From Paenibacillus curdlanolyticus YK9 (GTDB lineage: Bacteria; Bacillota; Bacilli; Paenibacillales; Paenibacillaceae), in the NCBI RefSeq assembly GCF_000179615.1, contig NZ_AEDD01000006.1, forward strand, positions 164,302 to 228,301: DNA of 64,000 bases, read 5' to 3'. Made by a program: the position numbers and the translations under genes. Shown piece after piece: positions 44,996 to 54,073 of the stretch (the first letter of the stretch is position 1; each line of letters starts with the position of its first letter). The notes under the pieces were generated by a model. The model did no database searches, was not told the DNA's origin, and saw only the letters and a list, made by a program, of their open reading frames with translations.

Positions 44996-45072
44996 TAACG
45001 GACTCAGTGAAGCTAGAATAAAAAGTGGACACGATGCTGAGAGATACAAGATAATAATCGCAGCAAAGTGAG

Positions 45073-45378
45073 GTGTCTGTAGTGAGCGAGCATCGCAAAC
45101 GGTTTACGGAAGAGTTCAAGAAACAGACGGTAAAATACGTACAAGAACAAACGAAATCGATAGCGGACATTTGTGAGGAGTTAGGGATCGCTAAAAGTAC
45201 GGTTCATCAGTGGATGAATCAGTTTAGGCAGTTCGAGAACGAATCGGTCAATTTGCCCGAGAAGATTCGTCAGTTGGAGGCACAGAATAAGTCTAAGGAT
45301 CGCGAGTTGGCGGATCTGCGCGAAGAGATGGCGATTCTAAAAAAGGCACTGCACATCTTCAGCAAGGAAAGGAACTGA
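45073..45378 (+). CDS. IS3-family transposase OrfA
   Basis: 101 residues; helix-turn-helix DNA-binding domain (KRFTEEFKKQTVKYVQEQ, SIADICEELGIAKSTVHQWM) and a leucine-zipper-like coiled coil near the end (IRQLEAQNKSKDRELADLRE). It ends ILKKALHIFSKERN. A slippery heptamer A_AAA_AAG at 45339-45345 encodes the LKK codons and would shift ribosomes by -1 to make the OrfAB fusion transposase. Confidence 0.93.
   Translation: MSVVSEHRKRFTEEFKKQTVKYVQEQTKSIADICEELGIAKSTVHQWMNQFRQFENESVNLPEKIRQLEAQNKSKDRELADLREEMAILKKALHIFSKERN
45339..45345 (+). promoter_or_regulatory. Programmed -1 frameshift site (A_AAA_AAG)
   Basis: The heptamer is in phase with orfA (CTA AAA AAG). After a -1 slip the frame continues GTAHLQQGKELRFQFIEKYR and enters orfB with no stop, as in other IS3 elements. 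Confidence 0.85.
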
Positions 45379-45416
45379 GGTTCCAATTCATCGAAAAGTA
45401 TCGCTCCGAGTTTCGG

Positions 45417-46250
45417 GTGGAGAAGATGTGCCAGGTGCTGCGTGTTTCGCGGAGCGGATATTACAAATGGAAAACTAAGAAAATCAGTTCGCAAGCGTAC
45501 CGTAAAGAGCAGGTGGTCAAGCGCATCTCCTACCACTTCAAGGATAACTCAGGACGTTACGGAGCACTTAAAATTACAGCTAAACTGCGTCTTGAAGGGC
45601 TCACAATCTCAGAACGAACGGTAGGCAAATACATGAGGGAGCTGAAGTTGCGAGCCTGTGTTTCTCGGAAGTTTCGGGTCACCACCACCGACTCGAACCA
45701 TGATCACCCTATCGCGCCTAACCTTTTGAATCAGAACTTTAAGGTTTCCCAGCCGAATAAAGTATGGGTTGCGGACATCACCTACATCCCGTGCAAAGGG
45801 CAGAAGCTGTATTTGGCAAGCATCATGGACTTGTGTACACGTGAAATCGTTGGCTGGCGGTTGGACAATCACATGACGACGGAACTGGTCATGGGCGCGT
45901 TTGAGGCTGCTTATACGGCCAAGATGCCAAAGGAAGGCCTCATCCACCATTCCGACCGTGGAACACAGTACACCTCTAAAGAGTACCGAGCAAAACTCAA
46001 GGCATGCGGAATGATTGCTAGCATGAGCCGCAGGGGAAATTGTTATGATAACGCCTGCATCGAGTCATTCCACAGCATTCTCAAGAAAGAATTGATCTAC
46101 TGCTCACCAAAATTCAAATCGCAGCAAGAAGCTTATACTGAGCTCTATCGCTACATTGAGTTTTTCTATAACCGAAAGAGGATCCACAGCTCGCTGGGCT
46201 ATCTGAGTCCAGTTCAATTTGATCTGCAATTTTATAAGAAGGCTTCATAA
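45417..46250 (+). CDS. IS3-family transposase OrfB (DDE catalytic subunit)
   Basis: 277 residues from the first ATG; the continuous frame extends back to the frameshift site. HTH_21-like segment (YRKEQVVKRISYHFKDNSG), then an rve integrase core with the DDE triad: Asp in KVWVADITYIPC, Asp in LIHHSDRGTQYTS, Glu in YDNACIESFHSILKKEL. The usual downstream K/R (about 7 residues after Glu) is present. Normally produced as an OrfAB fusion. Confidence 0.93.
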   Translation: MEKMCQVLRVSRSGYYKWKTKKISSQAYRKEQVVKRISYHFKDNSGRYGALKITAKLRLEGLTISERTVGKYMRELKLRACVSRKFRVTTTDSNHDHPIAPNLLNQNFKVSQPNKVWVADITYIPCKGQKLYLASIMDLCTREIVGWRLDNHMTTELVMGAFEAAYTAKMPKEGLIHHSDRGTQYTSKEYRAKLKACGMIASMSRRGNCYDNACIESFHSILKKELIYCSPKFKSQQEAYTELYRYIEFFYNRKRIHSSLGYLSPVQFDLQFYKKAS

Positions 46251-46534
46251 ATTTTCACAAGAATACGGTGTCTACTTTCTTGACTGCGGTCCACAGGAGC
46301 CGTTATTTCACGATAAATCGGCATATTCAAATCCTAACGGACTCAAATGCCGCTATTTCGCTCAAATGTGACGCAAATGCTCAATTACATACCCAATAAC
46401 GGCGCTGGAGTCCGTTACAGCAGAGAACCTTGCTTTTTGGGCATTATAGCGGCACTAGAGTCCGTTAGAGCAAACGAGCAGCAAAAAAGCATTCCGACAC
46501 CCCGAAGAATGTTGAAATGCTCAGCAAAAACGCA

Positions 46535-47242
46535 TTAACACCGTACATGCTTGCGCTTAAACCCGATTTGCCCTCTGTCGATGGCTTTCTGAATATTATC
46601 CGAAGCGCTCAGCAGCTTGCGAGTCTTCGCATCCGCGCCAACCTCTACCGGCCCCACTGCCTTTGCGGTCTCGACCGCCTTATCGTGAAGCGGCACGTAG
46701 TTCACGCCCACCGTATAGATAAAATTGTTGATCGCATACTTCGCGCGTTCGGGCGCATCGTGGATCGTATTGCGCGCTAGTTCAAGCATGCCGGCAAGCT
46801 TGTCCGACGAGAACTCGCTATCCTTGCGGTTGCCGAGCAGCCAGCAATAGCAGCTCCAGCCGGCAGACATTTTCAGCTCTTCGCCGCTGGCAATCCAGCG
46901 ATCCGCCACCTCTTGCGCGATATCCGTCTCTGCGAGCGTGACCGCAACCACATAATCGGACAGCATATAAAAATAAGCCGTATCAATCCAGCGCTCAAAA
47001 TCCGCCGCCGTCATCACCTTCGGATCAGCAATAACGCCTGCAAAGTACATCGCATCGTAGTTACCCGTTGCGTACAGCTCTTCCGCTAACGGCTGATTCC
47101 GTTTGATTAGCTTAGCCATCGGCTTCATTCCGCCCGTCGCCACGCCGAACACCGGCTCATGCGCGCCATTGGACATATACATTTTCTTCGTACGCTCCTT
47201 GCCGAGCGACTCTAGCTCCTGCATCACCGATTCCAGATTCAA
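46535..47242 (-). CDS. DNA alkylation repair protein (AlkD-like HEAT-repeat glycosylase)
   Basis: About 235 residues matching the family that starts NLESVMQELESLG and ends IGFKRKHVRC (compare GKKRKTARC). HEAT-like helical repeats: PVFGVATGGMKPMAKLIK, YDAMYFAGVIADPKVM, SAGWSCYCWLLG, IHDAPERAKYAINNFIYTVG. AlkD-type enzymes excise alkylated bases. TTG 47242 is chosen as start because GAAGGAG lies 9-10 nt upstream and the family begins at this residue. The GTG/ATG-initiated longer frame (to 47266) has no ribosome site. Confidence 0.82.
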   Translation of the reverse strand: MNLESVMQELESLGKERTKKMYMSNGAHEPVFGVATGGMKPMAKLIKRNQPLAEELYATGNYDAMYFAGVIADPKVMTAADFERWIDTAYFYMLSDYVVAVTLAETDIAQEVADRWIASGEELKMSAGWSCYCWLLGNRKDSEFSSDKLAGMLELARNTIHDAPERAKYAINNFIYTVGVNYVPLHDKAVETAKAVGPVEVGADAKTRKLLSASDNIQKAIDRGQIGFKRKHVRC

Positions 47243-47420
47243 AGGGTAACACTCCTTCTGTTTCAAATTAGATTAATCGCGCCTAGCGCTTAACATCTAG
47301 CACCTAGCATCCTAGCATCTAACACTAACCTTTAGTCCGCCGGACCTGCTAATCCCAATCTTCCACTTTTCAATAATAATCATTCCATTCGAAATGAACA
47401 AATCCCTTGCTGCCCTGACG
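47243..47420. other. Intergenic region
   Basis: Holds the ribosome site of the AlkD-like gene and a short run of CTAGCA/CTAACA repeats at 47283-47330. No gene is supported here; overlapping minus-strand frames lack ribosome sites. Confidence 0.45.
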
Positions 47421-47714
47421 TTGTATTTTGTACAACGAGAAAGGTACGATCGGCCTTCTCCGAAGGTTCCCCATGCAGTTCGTGCAATGAGAATCGATCC
47501 ATAAGACACTCGATGTGCCCAAAACATAGAAAGCAGCCTTTCCCGTTGCGCAAAATGCAATGACACCTTCCCACTTCCGCGTTCGAGTTGATTCCATTGT
47601 ACGAACTGCAATGAGCAGCACAGGGCAAGCTGTTGCACGCATCAAAGCGAACTTAGGCACAGCGTACTCCGCGCAGTCTGCAACGCACCCATTGCGCCAA
47701 GCGCTGCAACGAGA
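47421..47714. repeat. Degenerate dispersed repeat, about seven TTGYNCNAAYTGCAATGAG-type units
   Basis: Related 20-bp units lie at 47421 (TTGTATTTTGTACAACGAGA), 47474 (TGCAGTTCGTGCAATGAGAA), 47545 (GTTGCGCAAAATGCAATGAC), 47597 (TTGTACGAACTGCAATGAGC), 47631, 47669 and 47691. Each has a TTG(C)...(G)CAA dyad. Spacing of about 52 bp recurs for some pairs (47421/47474, 47545/47597). The whole stretch is non-coding despite long frames on the minus strand. Confidence 0.5.
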
Positions 47715-47755
47715 AAAGAGTGTCCCTCTGCCATCGCGGCATTTGGGACACCCTT
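47712..47755 (-). terminator. Intrinsic terminator of the large SLH protein gene
   Basis: Minus strand AAAGGGTGTCCC pairs with GGGACACTCTTTTC across a 17-nt loop. Confidence 0.8.
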
Positions 47756-47777
47756 TCATGCAACATCACTAAATTAG

Positions 47778-50726
47778 CTAGTTGGAGCGAAGCTTCAGCA
47801 GTACCGTTACCGCCTCTGCTCGCGTCGTCTGCCCATTCGGATCAAACGCATTGTTGCCTTTCCCTTGTACAAGTCCAAGGCTCTTGATCGCTGTCACCGC
47901 ATCGACGGCCCATGCCGGAATCGCCTGCTCATCCGCAAAGCCGGTTGCGCCCCCCGGCTTCAGCGCCAGCTTAAGCGCATGCGCGAGCATGACAGCCATC
48001 TCCGCGCGTGATATCGGGGCATCTGGACGGAAGCTGCCGTCCTCATAGCCGTTAATAATGCCTGCATGCACCGCCTGCGCAATCGCGGCCTGCGCCCATT
48101 CTCCGATACTCGCCGTATCGGTGAACGCCAGCTCCGCTCCTTCGCCTTGCAGCTTCAGTACATTCGTCAGCATCACCGCAAACTCCGCGCGCGTCACGGT
48201 TCGATTCGGCTTGAACGTGCCGTCTACGAAGCCTTTCACGATACCGTCGCTCACTGCTTGCTTAATGTTAGCCTCTGCCCAATGTCCAGCAATATCGCTG
48301 AAGCTGACCGTCGGCTTCGGATCCGTGCTCGGCGTTTCTTCCGCATTCGGGTTTGGCGTTGATGATCCACCGCCGCCGCTAACCGTCTCCAGCTTAATAT
48401 TGCCAGCGTCGACCGTCAGGGTCTGGGCGAATGAAGCAGGCTGCTGCGCGGTTGCCTTCACGCGAACCGCAATCACGTCGCCAGCATTCGCACGAATATT
48501 GTCTACGGACGTATCCGTGATCGCGGTATAGCCGCCGCCATTCACCGCGTACTCCATTGCGCTCGTCACGTTGGTCAGCTTCGTCGTTCCAACGCTTGCG
48601 CCAACGGCCAATGCCGCTGTTGTCGGCGCGGCCGCAGGCTGGATGTCCGCAAGGCCGACCGTCAAGGTTTGAATGTCCGATGCCGGCTGCTGCGCAGTTG
48701 CCGCGATTCGCACCGCGATAACATCCCCGGCATTGACGCCAATTGCATCAACCGTTGTGCCCGTAATCGACGTATAGCTGCCGCCATTCACGCTGTATGC
48801 CATAACGCTCGTGACGCTGCTCAGCTTCGTTGTGCCTGCGTTCGTTCCCGCTCCCAAAGCCGCAGTCACCGGCGCCGCCGCTGCCTTAATGTCTGCAAGG
48901 CCGACCGTCAAAGTTTGAGCCTCCGATGCTGGCTGCTGCGCGGTTGCCGCAATCCGAACCGCAATAACATCTCCCGCGTTGACGCCAATCGCATCAACCG
49001 CTGTACCCGCAATCGCCGTGTAGCTGCCGCCATTCACACGATACTCCATCGCGCTCGTGACATTGCTCAGCTTCGTCGCGCCTGCTGTCGTGCCCGTTCC
49101 CAGCGCAGCTGCCGTCGGCGCCGTCGCTGACTTAATATCCGCAAGGCCGACCGTCAAGGTTGTCCCGCTTGCAGGCGTCACCTTCACGCGGACATGAAGG
49201 ATGTCCCCCGCATTAGCAGCAATGTTGTCGACCGCATTAGCGCTGTTCACATCTGTAATAATCGGAATATAAGGCCCATTATTCACGCTGTACTCCATGC
49301 CAAGCGCGACATTGTTCAGCTTTGTCGTGCCGGAGACGCTTCCTTGGGAGAAGCCTGCCGAGTCCCAGCCATGGAAGCTCGCCGTTGTCGTCCCCAGCTC
49401 GTTGCCGATTAAACCGCCTACCGTGCTCATAACCGTTCCGCTCACTGCTCCGGTGGCATAGCTATGATCAATAAGAGAGTAATTGCTGCCGGCTAATCCG
49501 CCGACACGCTCTAATCCATGAACACCGCCTGTAGCATAGCTAAGGTCAATCAAGCCGCCATTGTTAGCGCCAACCAAACCACCTATGTCCGCAGATCCCG
49601 TAACCTCGGCTGTGGAGTAACTGCTGTGGATCGGCGTGTAATAGCTATTCATGCCAACGATCCCACCTATAAAATAGGTCCCATGAACGCTCCCCGTGGT
49701 AGAGCTATTCTCGACGGTTCCGAACTGCGTAATGCCGGCAAGTCCGCCTACATACAAATCGCCTGTAACGGACACATTTTCCAGCTTTACATTCCTAATT
49801 GTGCCATTATAGACGGAACCGAATAACCCGACGGAAGACTCGCTCGGCCTGTTAATCGTTAGTCCCGTTATGACATGACCATTGCCGTCAAAAACGCCTC
49901 CGAACGAAGCAATCAACGTACCGATCGGAGCCCATCCGTCTCCGTCTCGATACGGACTCACGTCCAGGTCAATATCTGCAGTCAGCTTATAGCTGGCATC
50001 CAGCTTATACCGGACCGCGTTGAGATCGTCCGCAGTCGCAATCTCATAAGGATCATCTGGCGTGCCCGTTCCGAATACGATCCTGCTCGACTCTACGTCA
50101 TAAGCGTAAGGATTGTCGGATTCATCCATCAACGTCCCTGCTTGAATCTTGATGACACTGTCATCCGCGCCCGCCAACGCATCTTTGAACGTAATGACAA
50201 GCTTGCTCGACGCAGCAGTAGATTCCGTAATCGCCACCGTGTCGTCCGCATCTAGATTCGCGAATACGCTGCCGTTGCTAGCTTTTTTAATAAGAATGCC
50301 GCTCTTCAAATCAGCGATAGCCTGCTTCGCAAACACATTGAACGTTAGCGTAACCGTCTTATGGTCCGCGCTAGTCGTTACCTTCATTGCGCTATCCAGC
50401 TGCACGTCTCTTACTTCGCAGACTTTAGGAACTCCGGGCGCCGGGTCACCGAACACCGTATTGGAGCAATCTACTCCCCCTATGAAGATGTCAGACGCAT
50501 AATCCCCATTGCCGTACCGCACTTCCTGCTCACCTTGAAAATAGCAATAATCCCCTTCATCCGCGCAATAGGTCCAGCTGCCGTTAGCCGCTGCCGCCGA
50601 CTTCGTTGCTTGCCCAGGAGCCAGCAATCCCGTCACGCCGCCCAGCACCATCAGCATCACTAGAATGACGGACAACCCTCTCTTCCACATCAAACGCACC
50701 TTCATCCCCCTCAAAACGCTCATCAT
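47778..50726 (-). CDS. Large secreted SLH-domain surface protein with GLUG and ~84-residue repeats
   Basis: Up to 982 residues. Signal peptide (GLSVILVMLMVLGGVTGLLAPG, AAAA). Residues ~220-460 hold GLUG-type repeats (VGGLAGITQFGTVENSSTTG; GGLVGANNGGLIDLSYATGG). Residues ~480-800 contain four units of about 84 residues (YAVNGGGYTAITDTSVDNIR, AGDVIAVRVKATAQQPAS, LTVGLADIK). The last 180 residues are three SLH modules (ITSFSDIAGHWAEANIKQAV-like; NRTVTRAEFAVMLTNVLK; GYEDGSFRPDAPISRAEMAV) that bind wall polymer. The start is uncertain (ATG 50726, 50705 or 50690). Cell-surface adhesion or enzyme display is likely. Confidence 0.85.
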   Translation of the reverse strand: MMSVLRGMKVRLMWKRGLSVILVMLMVLGGVTGLLAPGQATKSAAAANGSWTYCADEGDYCYFQGEQEVRYGNGDYASDIFIGGVDCSNTVFGDPAPGVPKVCEVRDVQLDSAMKVTTSADHKTVTLTFNVFAKQAIADLKSGILIKKASNGSVFANLDADDTVAITESTAASSKLVITFKDALAGADDSVIKIQAGTLMDESDNPYAYDVESSRIVFGTGTPDDPYEIATADDLNAVRYKLDASYKLTADIDLDVSPYRDGDGWAPIGTLIASFGGVFDGNGHVITGLTINRPSESSVGLFGSVYNGTIRNVKLENVSVTGDLYVGGLAGITQFGTVENSSTTGSVHGTYFIGGIVGMNSYYTPIHSSYSTAEVTGSADIGGLVGANNGGLIDLSYATGGVHGLERVGGLAGSNYSLIDHSYATGAVSGTVMSTVGGLIGNELGTTTASFHGWDSAGFSQGSVSGTTKLNNVALGMEYSVNNGPYIPIITDVNSANAVDNIAANAGDILHVRVKVTPASGTTLTVGLADIKSATAPTAAALGTGTTAGATKLSNVTSAMEYRVNGGSYTAIAGTAVDAIGVNAGDVIAVRIAATAQQPASEAQTLTVGLADIKAAAAPVTAALGAGTNAGTTKLSSVTSVMAYSVNGGSYTSITGTTVDAIGVNAGDVIAVRIAATAQQPASDIQTLTVGLADIQPAAAPTTAALAVGASVGTTKLTNVTSAMEYAVNGGGYTAITDTSVDNIRANAGDVIAVRVKATAQQPASFAQTLTVDAGNIKLETVSGGGGSSTPNPNAEETPSTDPKPTVSFSDIAGHWAEANIKQAVSDGIVKGFVDGTFKPNRTVTRAEFAVMLTNVLKLQGEGAELAFTDTASIGEWAQAAIAQAVHAGIINGYEDGSFRPDAPISRAEMAVMLAHALKLALKPGGATGFADEQAIPAWAVDAVTAIKSLGLVQGKGNNAFDPNGQTTRAEAVTVLLKLRSN

Positions 50727-50781
50727 TTGCTAAAAGTAAGTATAGCACACCCTATCACCTCAATATGACAAAAAGCGACAA

Positions 50782-50808
50782 AAAAGAGCCCTTGATATAG
50801 GACTCTAG
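50782..50808 (-). terminator. Intrinsic terminator of the FGE-like lipoprotein gene
   Basis: Minus strand AGAGTCCT-atatcaa-GGGCTCTTTTTTG. Confidence 0.8.
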
Positions 50809-50857
50809 GTCTATCTCAATTTCATAAAATAAAATACTTCGGCCTTCCGCTCGTTAC

Positions 50858-51742
50858 CTACTCGCCACGGCTCACGCGAAACCCTTGATCCGGGCCGAAT
50901 CCATTCGCCTCGAACTTGCCCCGATACGTTAGCTCGATGCTGGTTACGTCGCCCATCCAGCCGCCGCCCTTCAGCGCCCGGTAAACGCCGCTAGCAATTC
51001 CAGCTGCCTCGTCTTCGTACCAATCCCAAACCCACTCTCTCACATTGCCCGACATATCATATAGTCCCAGCTCATTAGGCTTCTTGCCGCCTATCGTTTG
51101 CGTTTGATTGTGGTTCTGCTCGATCGCCGGCCAATTCCAATCGCCCAACAACCGCTTGTCTCCAGCGTTCCGCCAATACCAGGCCACCTCATCTGCATTA
51201 TTGCTTCCGCTGTACGTGTAGCCCTTGCTCTTCCGGCCTCCGCCTGCGGCATATTCCCACTCCGCTGCAGTCGGCAATCGGTAGCCATTCGCTCCCGCAT
51301 TGATCGTTACGGTCCATTTCAGACTATCGTACTCGCTCTTGTTATTCGGGTCCCGTTTACTCTTGTTTATATTGTAATAGGGGGTTAAGCCCTCTCTTAT
51401 GCTCCGCTTATTGCAGTACGCCACAGCGTCATACCAACTGACCATCTCGACTGGCAAAGCGCTGCCCTTGAATTGGGAGGGATTGCTTCCCATCACCTCA
51501 ACCCACTCTTGCTGCGTAACCTCGTATTGGCTGATATAAAAGTTCGATAGGGTGACCGTTTTTCCATAATAGCTGGACTTGGCATTCTTGAAAGCCCCGC
51601 CTTCAACGAAAACCATACCGTCAAGCCGGACTGCCGCGTCGGCCTTCTGAGCTGGCGATTCAGCTTTCTCTAGCGTTTCTTGCGAACAAGCGCTGGCGAT
51701 CGCCATCATGGCGATTAGTAGAAAAACCAATCGTTTTCGCAT
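50858..51742 (-). CDS. Formylglycine-generating-enzyme (SUMF1)-domain lipoprotein
   Basis: About 294 residues. A lipoprotein signal peptide ends at the lipobox IASACSQE. The remainder is an FGE-sulfatase fold: ISQYEVTQQEWVEVMGSNPS, LPVEMVSWYDAVAYCNKRS, GYRLPTAAEWEYAAGGG, LYDMSGNVREWVWDWY, GGGWMGD and GFRVSRGE. In sulfatase-activating enzymes, two C-terminal Cys are catalytic; none is seen there, so this is probably a substrate-binding or otherwise non-FGE member. ATG 51742 follows AAAGGAGACGG. It lies 85 bases downstream of the xylanase gene on the same strand. Confidence 0.85.
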   Translation of the reverse strand: MRKRLVFLLIAMMAIASACSQETLEKAESPAQKADAAVRLDGMVFVEGGAFKNAKSSYYGKTVTLSNFYISQYEVTQQEWVEVMGSNPSQFKGSALPVEMVSWYDAVAYCNKRSIREGLTPYYNINKSKRDPNNKSEYDSLKWTVTINAGANGYRLPTAAEWEYAAGGGRKSKGYTYSGSNNADEVAWYWRNAGDKRLLGDWNWPAIEQNHNQTQTIGGKKPNELGLYDMSGNVREWVWDWYEDEAAGIASGVYRALKGGGWMGDVTSIELTYRGKFEANGFGPDQGFRVSRGE

Positions 51743-51827
51743 GGACCCGTCTCCTTTAAATAAAGAAAAGCCAGGGGCGATGCCGGATACCCAGCCGCCC
51801 CTATGCTGCCTGCCTATCGCCTTCTGA

Positions 51828-52469
51828 TTACCACACCGTGACGTTCGAGCTGCCGCTGCTTTGATAGCCCTCTGTCGCAAGCACCTGATACGACCAACTG
51901 CTGCCCAGATTCATGCCTTTGCTTTTCCATGCGTTAACATGGTTGCTGAACGTAATCGCGACGTTGCTGCCGGTCGCCCGCTTCGACTGCCGGACACTCC
52001 AGTATTGGGTGAACGTTGCCGTGCCATCAATCGAAGGCTGGTTTACTCGCTGCGTCGTGTAAATATCGTACGTGCCGCCATCGCTGGTCACCGTGCCTTT
52101 GAACGTTCCCGTAGGACGATAAGTGCCCCAGCTATCTACCACGTAATATTCAATGAGGGAGTTCCGCGTCCAGCCATACAGCGTCAAATAGCCGTTGCCG
52201 TTCGGCGCCCAGACGCCGGCATTGTAGTTGATCGTCCGGGAAGCCGATCCGGTATTCCAGCCTTTGCCGACAACGAAGTTTCCGGTGTTCGACCAGTTCA
52301 CGCTGTAATTGCCGCCGGATCCATTCACCGCGTTGACCGTTCCGCCGCCATCGGTCCAATTTTGCCAGTAATCGGTTGCCGCCGCATTCGTCGTTGCCGC
52401 AAGCGCGCTAAAGCTAAGTGAAGCTGCAAGAACCGCCGTCAAAAACTTCTTATTCCATTTGAACATCAT
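51828..52469 (-). CDS. xynA: Secreted endo-1,4-beta-xylanase, glycoside hydrolase family 11
   Basis: 213 residues, classic single-domain GH11 size. Signal peptide of about 28 residues ([20 protein letters not shown]), then [18 protein letters not shown]. Catalytic Glu pair: nucleophile in [12 protein letters not shown] and acid/base in [12 protein letters not shown]. The thumb loop [17 protein letters not shown] is intact. It cleaves xylan backbones. GGGAGG lies ahead of two in-frame ATGs. Very close to the well-known B. subtilis/B. circulans enzyme in motif order. Confidence 0.95.
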   Translation of the reverse strand: MMFKWNKKFLTAVLAASLSFSALAATTNAAATDYWQNWTDGGGTVNAVNGSGGNYSVNWSNTGNFVVGKGWNTGSASRTINYNAGVWAPNGNGYLTLYGWTRNSLIEYYVVDSWGTYRPTGTFKGTVTSDGGTYDIYTTQRVNQPSIDGTATFTQYWSVRQSKRATGSNVAITFSNHVNAWKSKGMNLGSSWSYQVLATEGYQSSGSSNVTVW

Positions 52470-52699
52470 TTACCCTCCCAAAAGTAAGTGATTGGATTGA
52501 TTGGTCATGCCACTACTTCCCTACATACCACTTGCCGCCTGTCTCGCTGTGCAGTATATAACTTAGCCTGTGCCATATTCCGTGATCGCTGCTTACCACC
52601 TCCTTCTTAAGAAAATTATAGAAGTAAGCGCATACATTAGGCACTTGACTAATTAAAGATCTTACTTGAAATAGTATAGATCCGTCGTGGACGCATCGA
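52470..52699. other. Intergenic region upstream of xynA
   Basis: Contains the promoter region of the xylanase gene. The tract near 52610-52680 is AT-rich. No CRE-like or other operator was confidently identified by eye. Confidence 0.4.
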
Positions 52700-52731
52700 T
52701 AAAAAGCCCCGGCGCATGAGCGCCGAGGCTG
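52700..52731 (-). terminator. Intrinsic terminator of the DUF4317 gene
   Basis: Minus strand AGCCTCGGCGC-tcat-GCGCCGGGGCTTTTTATC. Confidence 0.88.
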
Positions 52732-52751
52732 TGTTCACGGTAAAGAAAAAG

Positions 52752-53936
52752 CTACATTGTCTCCGTATTTAGCGTAAACCCTTCGATGATCGTATCCTCG
52801 TCGACCTCGATCATGATGCATCGTTTGCCTTGAAAATTCACTTGCCTTACATATTTCAAATCCTGCGGGCTGATCGAAATCGTCGCGACCTTCGTTTCGA
52901 TCTTGATCGATTTCGAAGTAAACTTCGGAATGACGCTGCTCGCTTTCATTTCATAATATTTGTCGTCGGCGACCGTCTGGAACGCTTGCTCCACCTTTTC
53001 CTTCGTCACATTTTCTATGCCGCTCACCGTCAGCACGCGCTCCACATCGGTATAATCCAGCTTAGGAGCCTCTTCCCCCTCATGCTCCTCGATGACCCGG
53101 TGAATTTCCTCGTATACCTGCGCAATCGTCGAAGCGTCGAGCACCTCTCCCGCTACTTCCTTCACGATGTCCTCAAACATCGTCCGCTCTTCATACGCCG
53201 TCACGGTTTTCTCGGCATTCAATACTTTATCGATAAAATGCCAATTCGGCTCATTCGCTTTCCCCGAACAGTACAGGACTCGATTAACGTCCGAATAGTT
53301 GTCCGTCACGCTCGGGAAGAAGAACCCTTGCTCCGGCGTGTTCAATTTGATAATCGGATCGACGAACACATTGTATTTATACTCCCGCTCGACATAGTCG
53401 AACATGAGCGTCTTGCGGTGATGCTCCGTGGAATTGACGCTGCACAGGATGAACGGATGGGCGAACATCTCGTCCTTCTCGCTCGTCTCGGCTTCATCGT
53501 TTCGAACCTTAGTCGGCCGAGAATACTGTCCGCGAACGAACGTAATGACCGTATCCCGCTCATAGGCCGTATCCGCCAGCATTTTTTCCACCAGAAGGAT
53601 CATCAAATCATGCCATTCATCCGGATCGCCGGTCACCAGCGCTTGATGCAGCAATATGCGCGAAGGCTCTCCCGCCTCCACATCCCCCTGAAACGTTAAC
53701 TCGAACAGCTTCTGATCCAGTTCGCCAGTCAGCAGTTTCTTGAAATTGCCCATGTACAGCTCCTGCTTCTCCCGTTCCAAAAGAGCAAACGGCTGGCGCT
53801 CATAGTGATAGATCTCGTTGGTTTCCTTCATAATATACACGTTGAGAATCTCGTAGAGCGATAGCATTTCGTGATCCAGCTTCAGCTGCTTGCGAATATG
53901 CGCGAGTTCTTTTTTTATCATAGCGTTTTCGGACAA
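52752..53936 (-). CDS. DUF4317-family protein
   Basis: About 390-394 residues, cytoplasmic, acidic. MIKKELAHIRKQLKLDHEML, IYHYERQPFALLEREKQELY, MFAHPFILCSVNSTEHHRKTL and GFTLNTETM fit DUF4317. No catalytic motif is recognised. The start is either TTG 53936 (directly after TTAGGAG) or ATG 53921. Monocistronic. Function unknown. Confidence 0.8.
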   Translation of the reverse strand: MSENAMIKKELAHIRKQLKLDHEMLSLYEILNVYIMKETNEIYHYERQPFALLEREKQELYMGNFKKLLTGELDQKLFELTFQGDVEAGEPSRILLHQALVTGDPDEWHDLMILLVEKMLADTAYERDTVITFVRGQYSRPTKVRNDEAETSEKDEMFAHPFILCSVNSTEHHRKTLMFDYVEREYKYNVFVDPIIKLNTPEQGFFFPSVTDNYSDVNRVLYCSGKANEPNWHFIDKVLNAEKTVTAYEERTMFEDIVKEVAGEVLDASTIAQVYEEIHRVIEEHEGEEAPKLDYTDVERVLTVSGIENVTKEKVEQAFQTVADDKYYEMKASSVIPKFTSKSIKIETKVATISISPQDLKYVRQVNFQGKRCIMIEVDEDTIIEGFTLNTETM

Positions 53937-54038
53937 CTCCTAAGGAATGAGATGGTTCTATCAGAATAAACGATGGAGCCGGGCATTTGCAACGCGTTCC
54001 GCGCATATTGGGGGCTTGGCGCATGCATTGCCGAACAA

Positions 54039-54072
54039 AAAAGGAGCAAGCCTGCTAGGCTCGCCCCCTCCT
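54039..54072 (-). terminator. Intrinsic terminator of the FusB-type gene
   Basis: Minus strand AAAGGAG...GCGAGCC-tagca-GGCTTGC-TCCTTTTTTG; two stacked helices with a U tract. Confidence 0.85.
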
Positions 54073-54073
54073 T

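Larger units (their letters stand above)
45008..46293 (+). mobile_element. IS3-family insertion sequence
   Basis: Length 1286 bp. The ends are imperfect inverted repeats starting TG: left TGAAGCTAGAATAAAAAGTG, right (minus) TGGACCGCAGTCAAGAAAGT, both continuing into GGACAC/AGACACC. The element is flanked by a 3-bp direct repeat CAG (45005-45007 and 46294-46296). It contains orfA and orfB in the -1 frame arrangement with intact DDE residues, so it may still be active. Confidence 0.92.
44996..46467. repeat. 184-bp forward-forward-reverse-reverse element, copy C, interrupted by an IS3-family element
   Basis: The first direct unit is cut at 45007 (TAACGGACTCAG) and resumes at 46294-46312 (CAGGAGCCGTTATTTCACG). 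The second direct unit begins at 46343 and two inverted units end near 46416 (GGAGTCCGTTA) and 46467 (AGAGTCCGTTA). Removing the IS and one CAG gives 183 bp, the same size as the other copies. The insertion therefore happened after the element was in place. Confidence 0.9.

Noticed and set aside
47312..47759. Three overlapping minus-strand ORFs upstream of the AlkD-like gene
   Set aside because: All lie over degenerate palindromic repeats, lack ribosome sites and match nothing recognisable.
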